Notes: generated by a model from the sequence alone, not told the origin. Positions 45,735-56,953 are shown, numbered from the stretch's first letter. The stretch is DNA of 64,000 bases from Wenjunlia vitaminophila DSM 41686 (GCF_000380165.1 NZ_KB904664.1:1-64000); one strand, 5' to 3'. Made by a program: numbers and translations.

Positions 45735-47012
45735 ATGGCAGGGGCACGAGCCCGCGGTCATGCCGAGCACGAATGGCCCCGGTGGGGTGGGGCCCCGCCT
45801 CCCACCTGGGTCCGCATGATCCCGGTCGTGCTGCTGCTCGCCCTCGCCGTGGTGAACACGGTTCTGGAGAACAGGCCGAACCTGGGGCTTCTCCTCGCCG
45901 CGATCCCCCCGTTGGCGGCACTGTGGTACGGGCCTGTCGCCACCGCGGTGTTCGGCGCCGCCGCGCTGGGCATCCTGCTCCTGCCCATGGTGCAGTCCCA
46001 ACAGCCCGCCAAGACCGACATCGTGGTCATCGCCTCCGTGTCCCTGGCCAGTGCCTTCTTCGCCCAGGTGCGCATGCGTCGTGAGGCGCAGCTCGTGAGC
46101 GTGCGGACCGTGGCCGAAGTGGCCCAGATGGCCGTGCTGCCGCCGCTGCCGGAACGCGTCGCCCACGTGCGCTGCGGCGGCATCTACCGGGCGGCCCTGC
46201 GGGGGACACTGGTCGGCGGGGACCTGTTCGACGTGCGACGCAGCCCGTACGGCGTACGGGCCCTGGTCGGGGACGTCCAGGGGCACGGGCTCGCCGCGGT
46301 CGACACCGTCAGCGCCATCCTCGGCGCGTTCCGTGAGGCCGTGCTGGACATGCCCGACCTCGCCGGCGTCGCTGACCGACTCGACCGCCGACTGCTCGTC
46401 GACGCGGCCGACGCCCGCGACGAACGCCACACGCGGAGGTCCGGGGGTTCCCCCGCCGCCCAGACGGTCCGGGCGGCGGCGGACGACCGGGTACTGGGCA
46501 CCGTCATCGCGCAACACGACCGGAGGAAGCAGGACGACGGCCCCGAGAGCTCCGAGTTGCTCGCCACGGCGGTCCTCCTGGAGTTCCCCAGCGGGCAACC
46601 CGTGGTCCGGGTGATCTCCCGGGGACACCCGCCCCCGCTCCTCCTGCGGGGGAACCACGCCGCGGAACTGCCCGTCGAACCGGACACGCCGTTGGGGTTG
46701 GGCATGCCGGTGCCCGCCCCGTCCGCGACACTCACCATGACGCTGCGCCCCGGCGACCGGCTCCTGGTGCACACCGACGGCCTCACCGAGGCGCGCAACA
46801 CCGCCGGTGAGTTCTACCCCCTGAAGCAACGGCTGGCCGTCCTCACCAGCCCCCGTCCGAACGGGGCGGACGCGTCCGAGGGCACGGCCCGTCCTCCCAG
46901 TGACCCCGCGATCCTGGTCAACATGATCTGGCACGACGTCATCACCTTCGCTGGCGAGATCCAGGACGACGTGGCCGTGCTCGCCTTCGATCCCGACCTC
47001 CCCCCGGTCTAG
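45735..47012 (+). CDS. membrane-anchored PP2C/SpoIIE-type serine phosphatase
   Basis: A 425-residue protein. Two or three helices (residues 27-105) anchor it in the membrane. A SpoIIE domain follows with metal and catalytic motifs GGDLFDV, VGDVQGHGLAAV, LLVHTDGLTEARN and IQDDVAVLAF. An unusual hydrophilic insert (about residues 233-275, ERHTRRSGGSPAAQTVRAAA and on) interrupts the domain. Such phosphatases act on anti-anti-sigma (STAS) proteins in stress control. No anti-sigma or STAS partner is adjacent. The ATG at 45735 has GGAGGAG 4 nt upstream. Confidence 0.9.
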   Translation: MAGARARGHAEHEWPRWGGAPPPTWVRMIPVVLLLALAVVNTVLENRPNLGLLLAAIPPLAALWYGPVATAVFGAAALGILLLPMVQSQQPAKTDIVVIASVSLASAFFAQVRMRREAQLVSVRTVAEVAQMAVLPPLPERVAHVRCGGIYRAALRGTLVGGDLFDVRRSPYGVRALVGDVQGHGLAAVDTVSAILGAFREAVLDMPDLAGVADRLDRRLLVDAADARDERHTRRSGGSPAAQTVRAAADDRVLGTVIAQHDRRKQDDGPESSELLATAVLLEFPSGQPVVRVISRGHPPPLLLRGNHAAELPVEPDTPLGLGMPVPAPSATLTMTLRPGDRLLVHTDGLTEARNTAGEFYPLKQRLAVLTSPRPNGADASEGTARPPSDPAILVNMIWHDVITFAGEIQDDVAVLAFDPDLPPV

Positions 47013-47256
47013 CTCCACGGTTGTGACGGGGCGGGGGCGCGGGCATCGCCGGGAGGCCGCGCCGAGGACGTCCTGGCGGACGGTGGTGGCAGCGGGGTGG
47101 CGGATGTTGCCGTGGGCGGAACCGTTCGACTTCGGGTTTCCGTGATACTGGTGACACCGAGCCAGGGGAGTTCACGGGTCGGTGACGGCGCGAGTCGGTC
47201 CAGCACCGGCCTGGACGCCGGGGCCCGCAGCCGTTGTCCGTCACGGGGGAATCACC

Positions 47257-48237
47257 ATGACCGAACCAGCGCAGCACGCACGACCCGTTCCGCCATCCGG
47301 CGCGCCGGGGGTGCCACCGGTCCCGCCGCAGCCACCGACCGCGCCGCCTCCTCCCACCAGCACGCCCACGGCCCACCTGGCGGTGCCCGCCGCACCGACC
47401 AGCACGCCCACGGCGCACCTGGGCGTGGTGGCCGCACCCAGCAGTACACCCACGGCCCACCTGGGCACGGTGGTCCCGGTGCAGCAGACCCCCCGTCCGG
47501 GTCCTGACAGCCCTCCCCCACCGTCCCATCCTCCGACGGCCCCGCCCCTGCCGGGCGACGTGTCCGACGCACGCTGGCGGCCCCCGAGTGCCGGGCTGCT
47601 CGGCGGTGACACCCCGCCCCCGGACACCTCCGGCTCCGATGACCCGCGGTCAGCCAGGCCGCGTCGCTGGGTGGTTCCCGTGCTGGCCGGCGCGGCGCTG
47701 ACGGCCGCGGTGGCGGTGACCGTGGCCGTGGTGGCCACCGGTGGGGAGCAGGAGCACCGGCGGAGCCCGGCGGCGGGCGAGCGGCCGTCCACCTCCGCAT
47801 CGCCCTCCAGCCCGGTCCAGGCGCCACCGTCCGAGCCCACGGCCGCGGCGCCTGCCCCGAGGAGCCCGGCCCCGGCCACCTCCACGCCGACACAGGACGT
47901 GGCGCCGTCCCCGACGGACGAACCCGAGCCCTCGCCCACCCGGACACCTCCCGCCCGGGTGGTCACGGAGTACTACACCGCGATCAACGAGGGTGACTAC
48001 CGGCGGGCCTGGGACCTGGGGGGCAGCCACTTCGCGGACTCCTACGAGGAGTTCGCCGCCGGTTTCTCCGAGACCGAACACGTGCGGGTGGAGATCGTCA
48101 GCGTGGAGGGCACGTCGGTGCGGGTGCGGATCGACGCCACCGAGACGGGCGGGCACCGGTACTTCGCGGGTGCCTACACCGTACGCTCCGGCGTCATCGT
48201 CGACGGCGACGTGCGGGCGGCGGAGGCGTGGGGCTGA
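47257..48237 (+). CDS. proline-rich single-pass membrane protein with NTF2-like extracellular domain
   Basis: A 326-residue protein. Residues 1-145 are Pro/Ala/Thr-rich and carry three 14-residue repeats around STPTAHLG (residues 34-75). A single helix follows (RRWVVPVLAGAALTAAVAVT). After it comes a Ser/Pro-rich linker and a folded C-terminal domain (VVTEYYTAINEGDYRRAWDL, then SYEEFAAGFSETEHVRVE) of the NTF2/DUF4878-like type. The topology suggests cytoplasmic Thr-rich repeats and an outer domain, reminiscent of Ser/Thr-kinase substrates. Start at ATG 47257 with GGGGGA upstream. Function is unknown. Confidence 0.82.
   Translation: MTEPAQHARPVPPSGAPGVPPVPPQPPTAPPPPTSTPTAHLAVPAAPTSTPTAHLGVVAAPSSTPTAHLGTVVPVQQTPRPGPDSPPPPSHPPTAPPLPGDVSDARWRPPSAGLLGGDTPPPDTSGSDDPRSARPRRWVVPVLAGAALTAAVAVTVAVVATGGEQEHRRSPAAGERPSTSASPSSPVQAPPSEPTAAAPAPRSPAPATSTPTQDVAPSPTDEPEPSPTRTPPARVVTEYYTAINEGDYRRAWDLGGSHFADSYEEFAAGFSETEHVRVEIVSVEGTSVRVRIDATETGGHRYFAGAYTVRSGVIVDGDVRAAEAWG
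47356..47481 (+). repeat. three 42-bp tandem repeats within the proline-rich protein gene
   Basis: Units begin at 47356, 47398 and 47440, each encoding a 14-residue unit with the core STPTAHL. The first two start identically (ACCAGCACGCCCACGG); the third is diverged at its start. An in-frame expansion-prone repeat. Confidence 0.85.
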
Positions 48238-48422
48238 ACCGTCCGGCGGAGGGCGGCTGAGGGGTCGGGCCCGCTGCGGGAGGGGAGCGCCGAAGCGGGT
48301 GGGTCACCAGTCGGGGGAACGTGACCGCTGCCGAACGGGGGGTGTCCTTCGCGGTCCGCATGCGAGGTGACGAAGTGGGGTACGCGCGCCGGTGACCTGT
48401 CCCGAGCAGTGGGAGGCGCGCC

Positions 48423-50909
48423 GTGGACGCTTCGGTTGACCGGATCGCGGACCCCTGGGGAGGACGCACGCCCTACGGCCCCGGCACCGCCTGGCCCGTC
48501 CGCACCGACACGTACCTGGAGGACGGAGTCGCGCCGCAGGACGTGGACCAGTGGGTGCAGACCTCCTCCCTGCTGCACTCCAACGGGGACGCGATGGACG
48601 TCGCGGTGCGCGACGGCAGGATCGTGGGGGTGCGGGGGCGCGGGGCGGACCGGGTCAACCGCGGACGTCTGGGACCCAAGGACCTGTTCGGGTGGCAGGC
48701 GGTGGCCTCCCCCGCCCGACTCACCCGGCCGCTGGTCCGGGACGGTGACCGCCTGGTGGAGTGCGACTGGCCCACCGCGATGGACCGCGTCGTCACCCGC
48801 TCCAAGGAACTGCTGCGGCAGCGCGGGCCGAGCTCGATCGGCTTCTACACCAGCGGACAGTTGTTCCTCGAGGAGTACTACACCCTGACGGTCATCGCCC
48901 GGGCGGGCATCGGCACCAACCACCTGGACGGCAACACCCGGCTGTGCACGGCGACCGCCGGCGAGGCCCTGAAGGAGACCTTCGGCTGTGACGGCCAGCC
49001 CGGCTCGTACACCGACGTGGACCACGCCGACACCATCGCCCTCTTCGGCCACAACATGGCCGAGACCCAGCCGGTGCTGTGGGCGCGGGTCCTGGACCGG
49101 CTGGCCGGGACGGCACCGCCCCGCCTGGTCTGCGTGGACCCCAGGCCGACCCCGGTGGCCCGCCGGGCCCAGGTGCACCTCGCGCCCCGCGGGGGCACCA
49201 ACGTGGCCCTGCTCAACGCCCTGCTGCACGAGATCATCCGGACCGACCGGGTGGACCACGCCTATGTGCGGGCCCACACCGTCGGCTTCGAGGAGCTCGC
49301 CGACCGCGTCGCCGACTGCACCCCGGAGTGGGCCGCGCGCATCTGTGACGTCCCGGCCCGGGCGATCAGCGAGGCGGCCGACGTCATCGGCACCGCGGAG
49401 CGGTTGCTCTCCACGGTCCTGCAGGGTGTCTACCAGTCGCACCAGGCCACCGCGGCGGCCGTCCAGGTCAACAACCTGCACCTGCTGCGGGGGATGTTGG
49501 GCCGGCCGGGCTGCGGGCTGCTCCAGATGAACGGTCAGCCCACCGCGCAGAACACCCGTGAGTGCGGAGCCAACGGAGACCTGCCCGGGTTTCGCAACTG
49601 GGAGAACGACGCGCACGTGGCCGAGCTCGCCCGGGTGTGGAACGTCGCCCCGGAGGCCATCCCCCACTACGCGCCGCCGACCCCGGCCATGCAGATGTTC
49701 CGCTTCGCCGAGGCGGGGTCGTTGCGGATGTTGTGGATCAGCGGCACCAATCCGGCGGTGTCCCTGCCGGAACTCGCCCGCGTCCGCGCCATTCTCGCCC
49801 AGGAACGCCTGTTCACCGTCGTCCAGGACCTGTTCCTCACCGAGACCGCCCGCCTCGCCGACGTGGTGCTGCCCGCCGCCACCTGGGCGGAGAAGACCGG
49901 CACCTTCACCAACGCGGACCGCACGGTGCACCTGTCGGAGAAGGCGGTCGATCCTCCGGGGCTCGCCCGGGCGGACCTGGACATCCTGCTCGACTACGCC
50001 CGCCGGATGGACTTCCGGGACAGGGACGGTCAGCCGCTGGTGCACTGGCACGACCCGCCGTCGGCGTTCGAGGCGTGGAAACTCTGCAGCGCGGGTCGGC
50101 CGTGCGACTACACGGGCCTCAGCTACGAGCGTCTGCGCGGCGGCAGCGGCATCCAGTGGCCCTGCACCGACCAGGCCCCCGAAGGCACCGAGCGCCTCTA
50201 CACCGACGGCATCACCTGGGCGGGCGCGGACGTCAGCGAGACCTACGGCAGGGACCTGGTCACCGGCGCCTCGGTGAGCGAGGTGGAGTACCGGGCGTTG
50301 AACCCGGACGGCAAGGCCGTGCTGAAGGCCGCCGAGTACCTGCCGCCACACGAGGAGACGTCCGAGGAGTTCCCGCTCCAGCTCAACACCGGTCGTACTC
50401 TCTACCACTTCCACACCCGCACCAAGACCGGGCGCGTCCCCCAGCTCGACGCCGCCGCCCCCGACGTGTGGGCCGAGCTGTCCCCCGCCGAGGCCGAGGC
50501 CCGCGGGCTCGCCGAGGGGGACCTGGTGGAGGTCACCACCCGGCGCGGCTCCGTCCGGGGCCGGCTCAGGGTCACCGCGATCCGCGACGGCATGGTCTTC
50601 CTGCCCTTCCACTACGGATACTGGGACGCCCCCGGTGGGGACCGCCCGGCCGTGGGCGGTGCCGGGCGGGCCGCCAACGAGACCACCGTCACCGACTGGG
50701 ACCCGGTCTCCAAACAGCCGCTGTTCAAGATCTCCGCAGCGAGGATCACCCTGGTGGAGCACGGCGACGGCACCCCCGCGCCGGCACCGACCACCACCGC
50801 CTCGGCGCCCGTCGCTCCCGCGGACGTCCCCGCCACGGTCGGCGGCGCCCTGGCACACGCGTCCCAGGTCGTGCCCGACGCCGAAGCAGGCGACGGGAGC
50901 CGGTCATGA
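48423..50909 (+). CDS. molybdopterin oxidoreductase lacking the N-terminal Fe-S cluster
   Basis: An 828-residue Mo/W-bis-MGD enzyme of the DMSO-reductase superfamily, related to assimilatory nitrate reductase and formate dehydrogenase. The cofactor regions are intact: GNTRLCTATAG with Cys175 as likely metal ligand, FGHNMAETQPVLWARVL, MNGQPTAQNTRECGANGDLP, DVVLPAATWAEKTGTFTN, and the C-terminal PFHYGYWDAP and SKQPLFKISAARI. Where relatives have CxxCxxxC the sequence is TSSLLHSNGDAMD (residues 48-60), and the fourth cysteine is Gly in GRLGPKDL, so no [4Fe-4S] can form. There is no Tat signal, so it is cytoplasmic. GTG start with GGGAGG 6 nt upstream. Coupled by ATGA to the next gene. Confidence 0.92.
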   Translation: MDASVDRIADPWGGRTPYGPGTAWPVRTDTYLEDGVAPQDVDQWVQTSSLLHSNGDAMDVAVRDGRIVGVRGRGADRVNRGRLGPKDLFGWQAVASPARLTRPLVRDGDRLVECDWPTAMDRVVTRSKELLRQRGPSSIGFYTSGQLFLEEYYTLTVIARAGIGTNHLDGNTRLCTATAGEALKETFGCDGQPGSYTDVDHADTIALFGHNMAETQPVLWARVLDRLAGTAPPRLVCVDPRPTPVARRAQVHLAPRGGTNVALLNALLHEIIRTDRVDHAYVRAHTVGFEELADRVADCTPEWAARICDVPARAISEAADVIGTAERLLSTVLQGVYQSHQATAAAVQVNNLHLLRGMLGRPGCGLLQMNGQPTAQNTRECGANGDLPGFRNWENDAHVAELARVWNVAPEAIPHYAPPTPAMQMFRFAEAGSLRMLWISGTNPAVSLPELARVRAILAQERLFTVVQDLFLTETARLADVVLPAATWAEKTGTFTNADRTVHLSEKAVDPPGLARADLDILLDYARRMDFRDRDGQPLVHWHDPPSAFEAWKLCSAGRPCDYTGLSYERLRGGSGIQWPCTDQAPEGTERLYTDGITWAGADVSETYGRDLVTGASVSEVEYRALNPDGKAVLKAAEYLPPHEETSEEFPLQLNTGRTLYHFHTRTKTGRVPQLDAAAPDVWAELSPAEAEARGLAEGDLVEVTTRRGSVRGRLRVTAIRDGMVFLPFHYGYWDAPGGDRPAVGGAGRAANETTVTDWDPVSKQPLFKISAARITLVEHGDGTPAPAPTTTASAPVAPADVPATVGGALAHASQVVPDAEAGDGSRS

Positions 50910-51397
50910 ACGGCGTCGGCCTCGCCCTGCGCGCCCTGGACCACGGGGAGCGGCGCCTAGAGCACAGGTTCCTCGCCGCCGCGCAACGCCACCGCACCGA
51001 GCACGAGTTCTGCCACGTCGCCGGGGACCTCGCCCGCTGGTCCCGGGAACACCACACCCGGCTCGTCGCCGTGGCGGCCCAGCGCGGCCTGAACCTGCGC
51101 TGGCCCTCGAGCAACCGCTCGTCCGACCTGCTGGCCGGGGTGCGGACCAGGGCCGCGGAGGCCGTCGGGCGCCGTCCTGAGCCCGGTCTGCTGCTCCTGC
51201 GTGACCTGCGCGAGCTGTACCTCGCCGCCTCCAGGAACTCCCTGCACTGGGAGATGCTGGCCCAGGCCGCGCAGGCGACCAGGGACACCGGGCTGCTGGA
51301 CGTCGTCTCCCGCTGCCACCCGCAGACCCTGCGACAGGTCCGCTGGACCAACACGATGATCAAGACACTGTCCCCCCAGGTGCTGACGGGGTTGTGA
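50906..51397 (+). CDS. helical partner protein of the molybdopterin oxidoreductase, function unknown
   Basis: A 163-residue, almost all-helical protein without membrane segments. It begins MNGVGLALRALDHGERRLEH, then RHRTEHEFCHVAGDLARWSR with EHHTRLVAVAAQ, and later LYLAASRNSLHWEMLAQAAQ. The spaced His/Glu pairs hint at a four-helix, ferritin- or hemerythrin-like bundle, but no metal motif is proven. Its ATG overlaps the oxidoreductase stop by 4 bp, so the two are translated together and it is probably a subunit, electron-transfer partner or maturation factor. Confidence 0.78.
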   Translation: MNGVGLALRALDHGERRLEHRFLAAAQRHRTEHEFCHVAGDLARWSREHHTRLVAVAAQRGLNLRWPSSNRSSDLLAGVRTRAAEAVGRRPEPGLLLLRDLRELYLAASRNSLHWEMLAQAAQATRDTGLLDVVSRCHPQTLRQVRWTNTMIKTLSPQVLTGL

Positions 51398-51638
51398 GGA
51401 GGACGGCTCGGTCGGTGAGGCCACCCAGTCCCCACACCCAGGCACCCGGGCCCTGCCCCTCGGCCACGGGGAGCAGCCGGAACGAGGTGCGGGACCCGTT
51501 GTGTAAGGTGCCGGAAGCGCCACCCGCGGCTCCGTCCCGTCGAACGCTCCCGTCAACCGGGCCCACCTCCGTGGCACACCCGCACGGGACACCAGGACGT
51601 CCCTTTCCCCGTCCGAACCAACCCGAGGGACAACCACC

Positions 51639-52280
51639 GTGTCCATCCGGCCAGAGCGCGCCAACGTCGACCCGGTCTCCCACGAGGCACCTGTTCCCGA
51701 CGCCGAGCGCGTCACCCGCCACGAGGACTGGTACGCCCGGGACATCTCCGGTTGCAGCTACACGCGGCACACCTTCCTGGACACCGACTTCACCGAGGTC
51801 GTCGAGCACGGAGCGGTCTTCACGGAGTGCACCTTCGCCAACGTTCGGTTCAACGCCTCCCGGCACACCGCCGCGGCGTTCACCAACTGCACGTTCCGCC
51901 GCTGCACCTTCTTCGACACCGCCTTCACGGACTGCAAGATGGTCGGCAGCCTGTTCCAGATGTCGGAGTTCACCCTGTTCCGGGTCGAGGGAGGGGACTG
52001 GTCCTTCACCGGCTTTCCGGGGGCCGATCTGCGCAAGGCGCACTTCGACGGCCTTCGCATGCGGGAGGCCGACCTCACCGGGGCACGGCTGGAGGAGGCA
52101 ACGCTGACGAACACCGACCTGTCCGGTGCCATGTGGCACAGCGCGAACCTGACCGGGGCCGACCTCCGCGGCACCGACCTGTCCGCGCTGGACCCCCTCA
52201 CCGTGCGCCTGCGGGGCGCACGGATCGACCTGGCGCAGGCGGCCGTCATCGCCTCGGCCCTCGGTCTCGACGTCGGCTGA
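51639..52280 (+). CDS. pentapeptide repeat protein
   Basis: A 213-residue right-handed quadrilateral beta-helix protein. Repeats of the A(D/N)LxX or F-centred form run from residue 45 to 190: TDFTEV, CTFANVRF, CTFRRCTFFDTAFTDC, GADLRKAHFDGLRMREADLT, GARLEEATLTNTDLSG, SANLTGADLRGTDLS. The family includes MfpA/Qnr DNA-gyrase protectors; the cysteine-rich F-type coils here match McbG/QnrB-like members only loosely. The GTG start at 51639 has GAGGGA upstream. Monocistronic. Confidence 0.88.
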   Translation: MSIRPERANVDPVSHEAPVPDAERVTRHEDWYARDISGCSYTRHTFLDTDFTEVVEHGAVFTECTFANVRFNASRHTAAAFTNCTFRRCTFFDTAFTDCKMVGSLFQMSEFTLFRVEGGDWSFTGFPGADLRKAHFDGLRMREADLTGARLEEATLTNTDLSGAMWHSANLTGADLRGTDLSALDPLTVRLRGARIDLAQAAVIASALGLDVG

Positions 52281-52359
52281 CAGGACGGGGGCGAAGCGCC
52301 GGGACGCGCGGTCCACGGCTCCGGGACAGGCGGAAGCCCACCGCTGACCAGGAACTGCG

Positions 52360-52388
52360 TTGCCGGGCAGGTGGGCAGCGGCTAGCGT
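52360..52388 (+). promoter_or_regulatory. sigma70-type promoter for a leaderless GNAT mRNA
   Basis: TTGCCG at 52360-52365, a 17-bp spacer, and TAGCGT at 52383-52388. The expected transcript start, 7-8 nt later, falls on GTG 52396, so the mRNA would have no leader. Confidence 0.75.
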
Positions 52389-52395
52389 GCGCCCG

Positions 52396-52884
52396 GTGCA
52401 GATTCGACAGTTCACTGACGCCGACTGGTCCCAGGTGTGGCCGATCGTCCGGGACGTGGTGCGCGCCGCGGACACGTTCACCTACGACCCCACCATGACC
52501 GCCGAGCAGTCGCGTGCGACATGGGTGGAGCAGCCGCCGGGGCTGACGGTGGTGGCGGTGGAGGGCGACCGTGTCATCGGCACCGCGAAGATGGGTCCCA
52601 ACCGTCCCGGCCCGGGGGCGCACGTCTCGACGGCGAGCTTCATGGTGGCTTCCGGGGCGCGGGGGCGCGGGGTGGGTGGTTCGCTGTGCCGGTTCGCGTT
52701 GGACTGGGCGCGGCAACAGGGCTACGCGGGCATGCAGTTCAACGCGGTCGCCGAGTCCAACCACGCGGCGGTGGCGCTCTACCGGCGGCTCGGCTTCAGG
52801 GTGGTCGGCACGGTGCCCGGGGCTTTCGCCCACCCGACGCGGGGGCGGGTCGGCCTGCACGTGATGTACTGCCCGTTCGGCTGA
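52396..52884 (+). CDS. GNAT family N-acetyltransferase
   Basis: A 162-residue acetyltransferase. QIRQFTDADWSQVWPIV opens the fold, VVAVEGDRVIGTAKMGPN is strand 3-4, and the acetyl-CoA loop is VASGARGRGVGGSLCRFAL, followed by FNAVAESNHAAVALYRRLGF. The group (PhnO/MnaT-like) acetylates small amines or antibiotics. The GTG at 52396 is chosen because the promoter ends 7 bp before it. GTG 52387 is the alternative. A terminator follows at 52940. Confidence 0.88.
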   Translation: MQIRQFTDADWSQVWPIVRDVVRAADTFTYDPTMTAEQSRATWVEQPPGLTVVAVEGDRVIGTAKMGPNRPGPGAHVSTASFMVASGARGRGVGGSLCRFALDWARQQGYAGMQFNAVAESNHAAVALYRRLGFRVVGTVPGAFAHPTRGRVGLHVMYCPFG

Positions 52885-52939
52885 GGCGGGTCGGGGGTCC
52901 GTGCCACGGCGGGGAGCCGGAACCGCCCGTCACGCGAGC

Positions 52940-52961
52940 AACCCGGCGCTGGCGCCGGGTT
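52940..52961 (+). terminator. terminator after the GNAT gene
   Basis: AACCCGGCGC at 52940-52949 is perfectly complementary to GCGCCGGGTT at 52952-52961 with a 2-nt centre. It lies 55 bp past the stop and 140 bp before geosmin synthase. Confidence 0.8.
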
Positions 52962-53046
52962 CACTCGTTCGCGTGGAGTTCCGGTCCGGCACCTGGGCAG
53001 GGTGAAGGCGAAACCCTCACCATTACTTAACGCGTCGTGTCGATGA

Positions 53047-55497
<2,451 letters not shown>

Positions 55498-55554
55498 GGG
55501 CTGTCTGATAAGTAGCGCCGCCCGGGGCGCGCCGCTTGGCGCCCGCGAAGACCA

Positions 55555-55582
55555 CCGGCCCCCGCCTGGCGGTGGGGGCCGG
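55555..55582. terminator. bidirectional terminator between geosmin synthase and the tail module
   Basis: CCGGCCCCC at 55555-55563 is perfectly complementary to GGGGGCCGG at 55574-55582 with a 10-nt loop. It lies between two convergent units, 58 bp after geoA and 66 bp after the last tail gene. Confidence 0.7.
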
Positions 55583-55647
55583 GCCGGCCAGGCGGCGCCC
55601 CGGTGGGCCCCGGCCCCGGCGTCGACGGGCTGGCGGCGCGTCCCCGG

Positions 55648-55833
55648 TCAGGGTTCGGGCTGCCCGGTTCCGTCGGTGGCTGGTTGTTCCACCTCGGACG
55701 CCGGTGAGGACGGAACCGCCGTCACTGATCCCGGCGGGGCTCCCACCTTGCTGTTGACGTAGGTGGTCAGCCGGTGCACCTCCCGTTCCAGCGCCCTGAT
55801 CCGGTCCACGATGTCCTCCGGAAGATTCGGCAT
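55648..55833 (-). CDS. small coiled-coil protein at the end of the tail operon
   Basis: A 61-residue protein. Residues 4-30 form an amphipathic helix with heptad pattern (LPEDIVDRIRALEREVHRLT). The rest is a disordered Pro/Ser/Thr tail. Short proteins beginning this way sit after the minor tail genes of many actinophages. They may be trimerisation stalks or chaperones of the tip. It follows the tail-tip gene by 30 bp and is the last gene before the terminator. Confidence 0.7.
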   Translation of the reverse strand: MPNLPEDIVDRIRALEREVHRLTTYVNSKVGAPPGSVTAVPSSPASEVEQPATDGTGQPEP

Positions 55834-55863
55834 CGGCTCACCTTCCCGACGGTGACTGAGGCC

Positions 55864-56949
55864 TCATCGGGCCTCCTCCAGGTACAGTTCCGCGGTCTCC
55901 GCGCGCCCCCGCTCCGCTCCCGTGACCTTGATCCCGACCACCCGGTAGTGCGCGTCGAGCCCCTCGTGGAACCACACGTCCCTGATCCGCAGCCGCACCG
56001 TGCGGCCCAGCGGCGACGCCGTGTCGCCCGACCTGCGCCGGATCCGCACCGAGGGGATCACCACAGGACCGCGCAGGGCGGCCAGGTCTGCCCGCGCCAG
56101 GGCGTTCAGGGCCGCCTTGTCGGTGACCGTGCTGTGGTCGGACGTCGTGTCCAGACGCGGATATCCCGCGGCGATGAGGTCGCCGGCGACCTGCTCGTCC
56201 GAGATGACCGGCCGGTCCCCGCCCGGCGGGGTTCCGCCCCTGGCCCGGGCGGTGGTGCCGCCCCGGGTCGCGTCCCTCGGGAACGCGTAGGAGATCACGT
56301 CTCCTGGCAGGTCGAGTAGCAGGGGTTCGCTGCCCACCTGGATTCGGGGGGAGCCCAGGCGGAGCCGCTTGACCCGCCGCCCGGTGGCCGGGTCCCGGTA
56401 CACCGCGATCCAGGTCTCGAACCCGGGCTCCATGCCCGCGAGTTGACCGATCGCCTCCTCGACCAGGGTTTCGTCGCCGTCCCGGTAGGTCACGCTGCGC
56501 AGCGCCCCGGAGGTGAGCGGGTCGTACTCCACCCCGATGGCGCCGCCCTCCGCCGCCTGCATGTGGTCCCAGAGCCGACGGACGACCTCGAGTTGGTCGG
56601 TGGCGGTGAACGTCAGGTCCGCGCGGATGTAGCGGCGGCCCGCGTACGAGTCGAACGTCGCCGCCTGGAGCGCCACCGTGGTGATGCCGCGGTCGTCGGT
56701 CGCCGGGGTCAGGGTCCACACGATGCCGCCCCAGCACGGCTCACTCCCCCGCTCCAGGTACACCGCGGTGCGCCCCTCCACCACCTGGCGCACCCGAGCG
56801 GCGACACGCCCGTTGGGAACGACCAGGGTGCCGCTGAGCGATCCGGGTTTGCCGATGTAGTCGTCGTACTCCACATCACGCAGCGGCAGCACGTCGATGG
56901 CCTGGTCGGTCCGCAGGTCGGTGAAGACGGCGCGGTAGGGGGCGTCCAC
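55864..56949 (-). CDS. siphovirus tail-tip protein (Gp37-like/Tal region)
   Basis: A 361-residue tail-tip protein. The N-terminal half is beta-rich (YRAVFTDLRTDQAIDVLPLR, YIGKPGSLSGTLVVPN), then TFDSYAGRRYIRADLTFTAT and a long middle domain. It ends in TVRLRIRDVWFHEGLDAHYR and GIKVTGAERG, like the base-hub proteins that follow Dit in siphophages (ReqiPepy6 Gp37-like family). I chose GTG 56949, which starts just after the upstream stop at 56954-56956. An ATG at 57006 would overlap the previous gene by 53 bp. Confidence 0.75.
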   Translation of the reverse strand: MDAPYRAVFTDLRTDQAIDVLPLRDVEYDDYIGKPGSLSGTLVVPNGRVAARVRQVVEGRTAVYLERGSEPCWGGIVWTLTPATDDRGITTVALQAATFDSYAGRRYIRADLTFTATDQLEVVRRLWDHMQAAEGGAIGVEYDPLTSGALRSVTYRDGDETLVEEAIGQLAGMEPGFETWIAVYRDPATGRRVKRLRLGSPRIQVGSEPLLLDLPGDVISYAFPRDATRGGTTARARGGTPPGGDRPVISDEQVAGDLIAAGYPRLDTTSDHSTVTDKAALNALARADLAALRGPVVIPSVRIRRRSGDTASPLGRTVRLRIRDVWFHEGLDAHYRVVGIKVTGAERGRAETAELYLEEAR

Positions 56950-56953
56950 CGGG

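Noticed and set aside
48174-50858. 894-codon minus-strand frame opposite the molybdopterin oxidoreductase
   Set aside because: Shadow frame rich in Arg/Gly/Val with no domain; the plus strand carries all conserved motifs.
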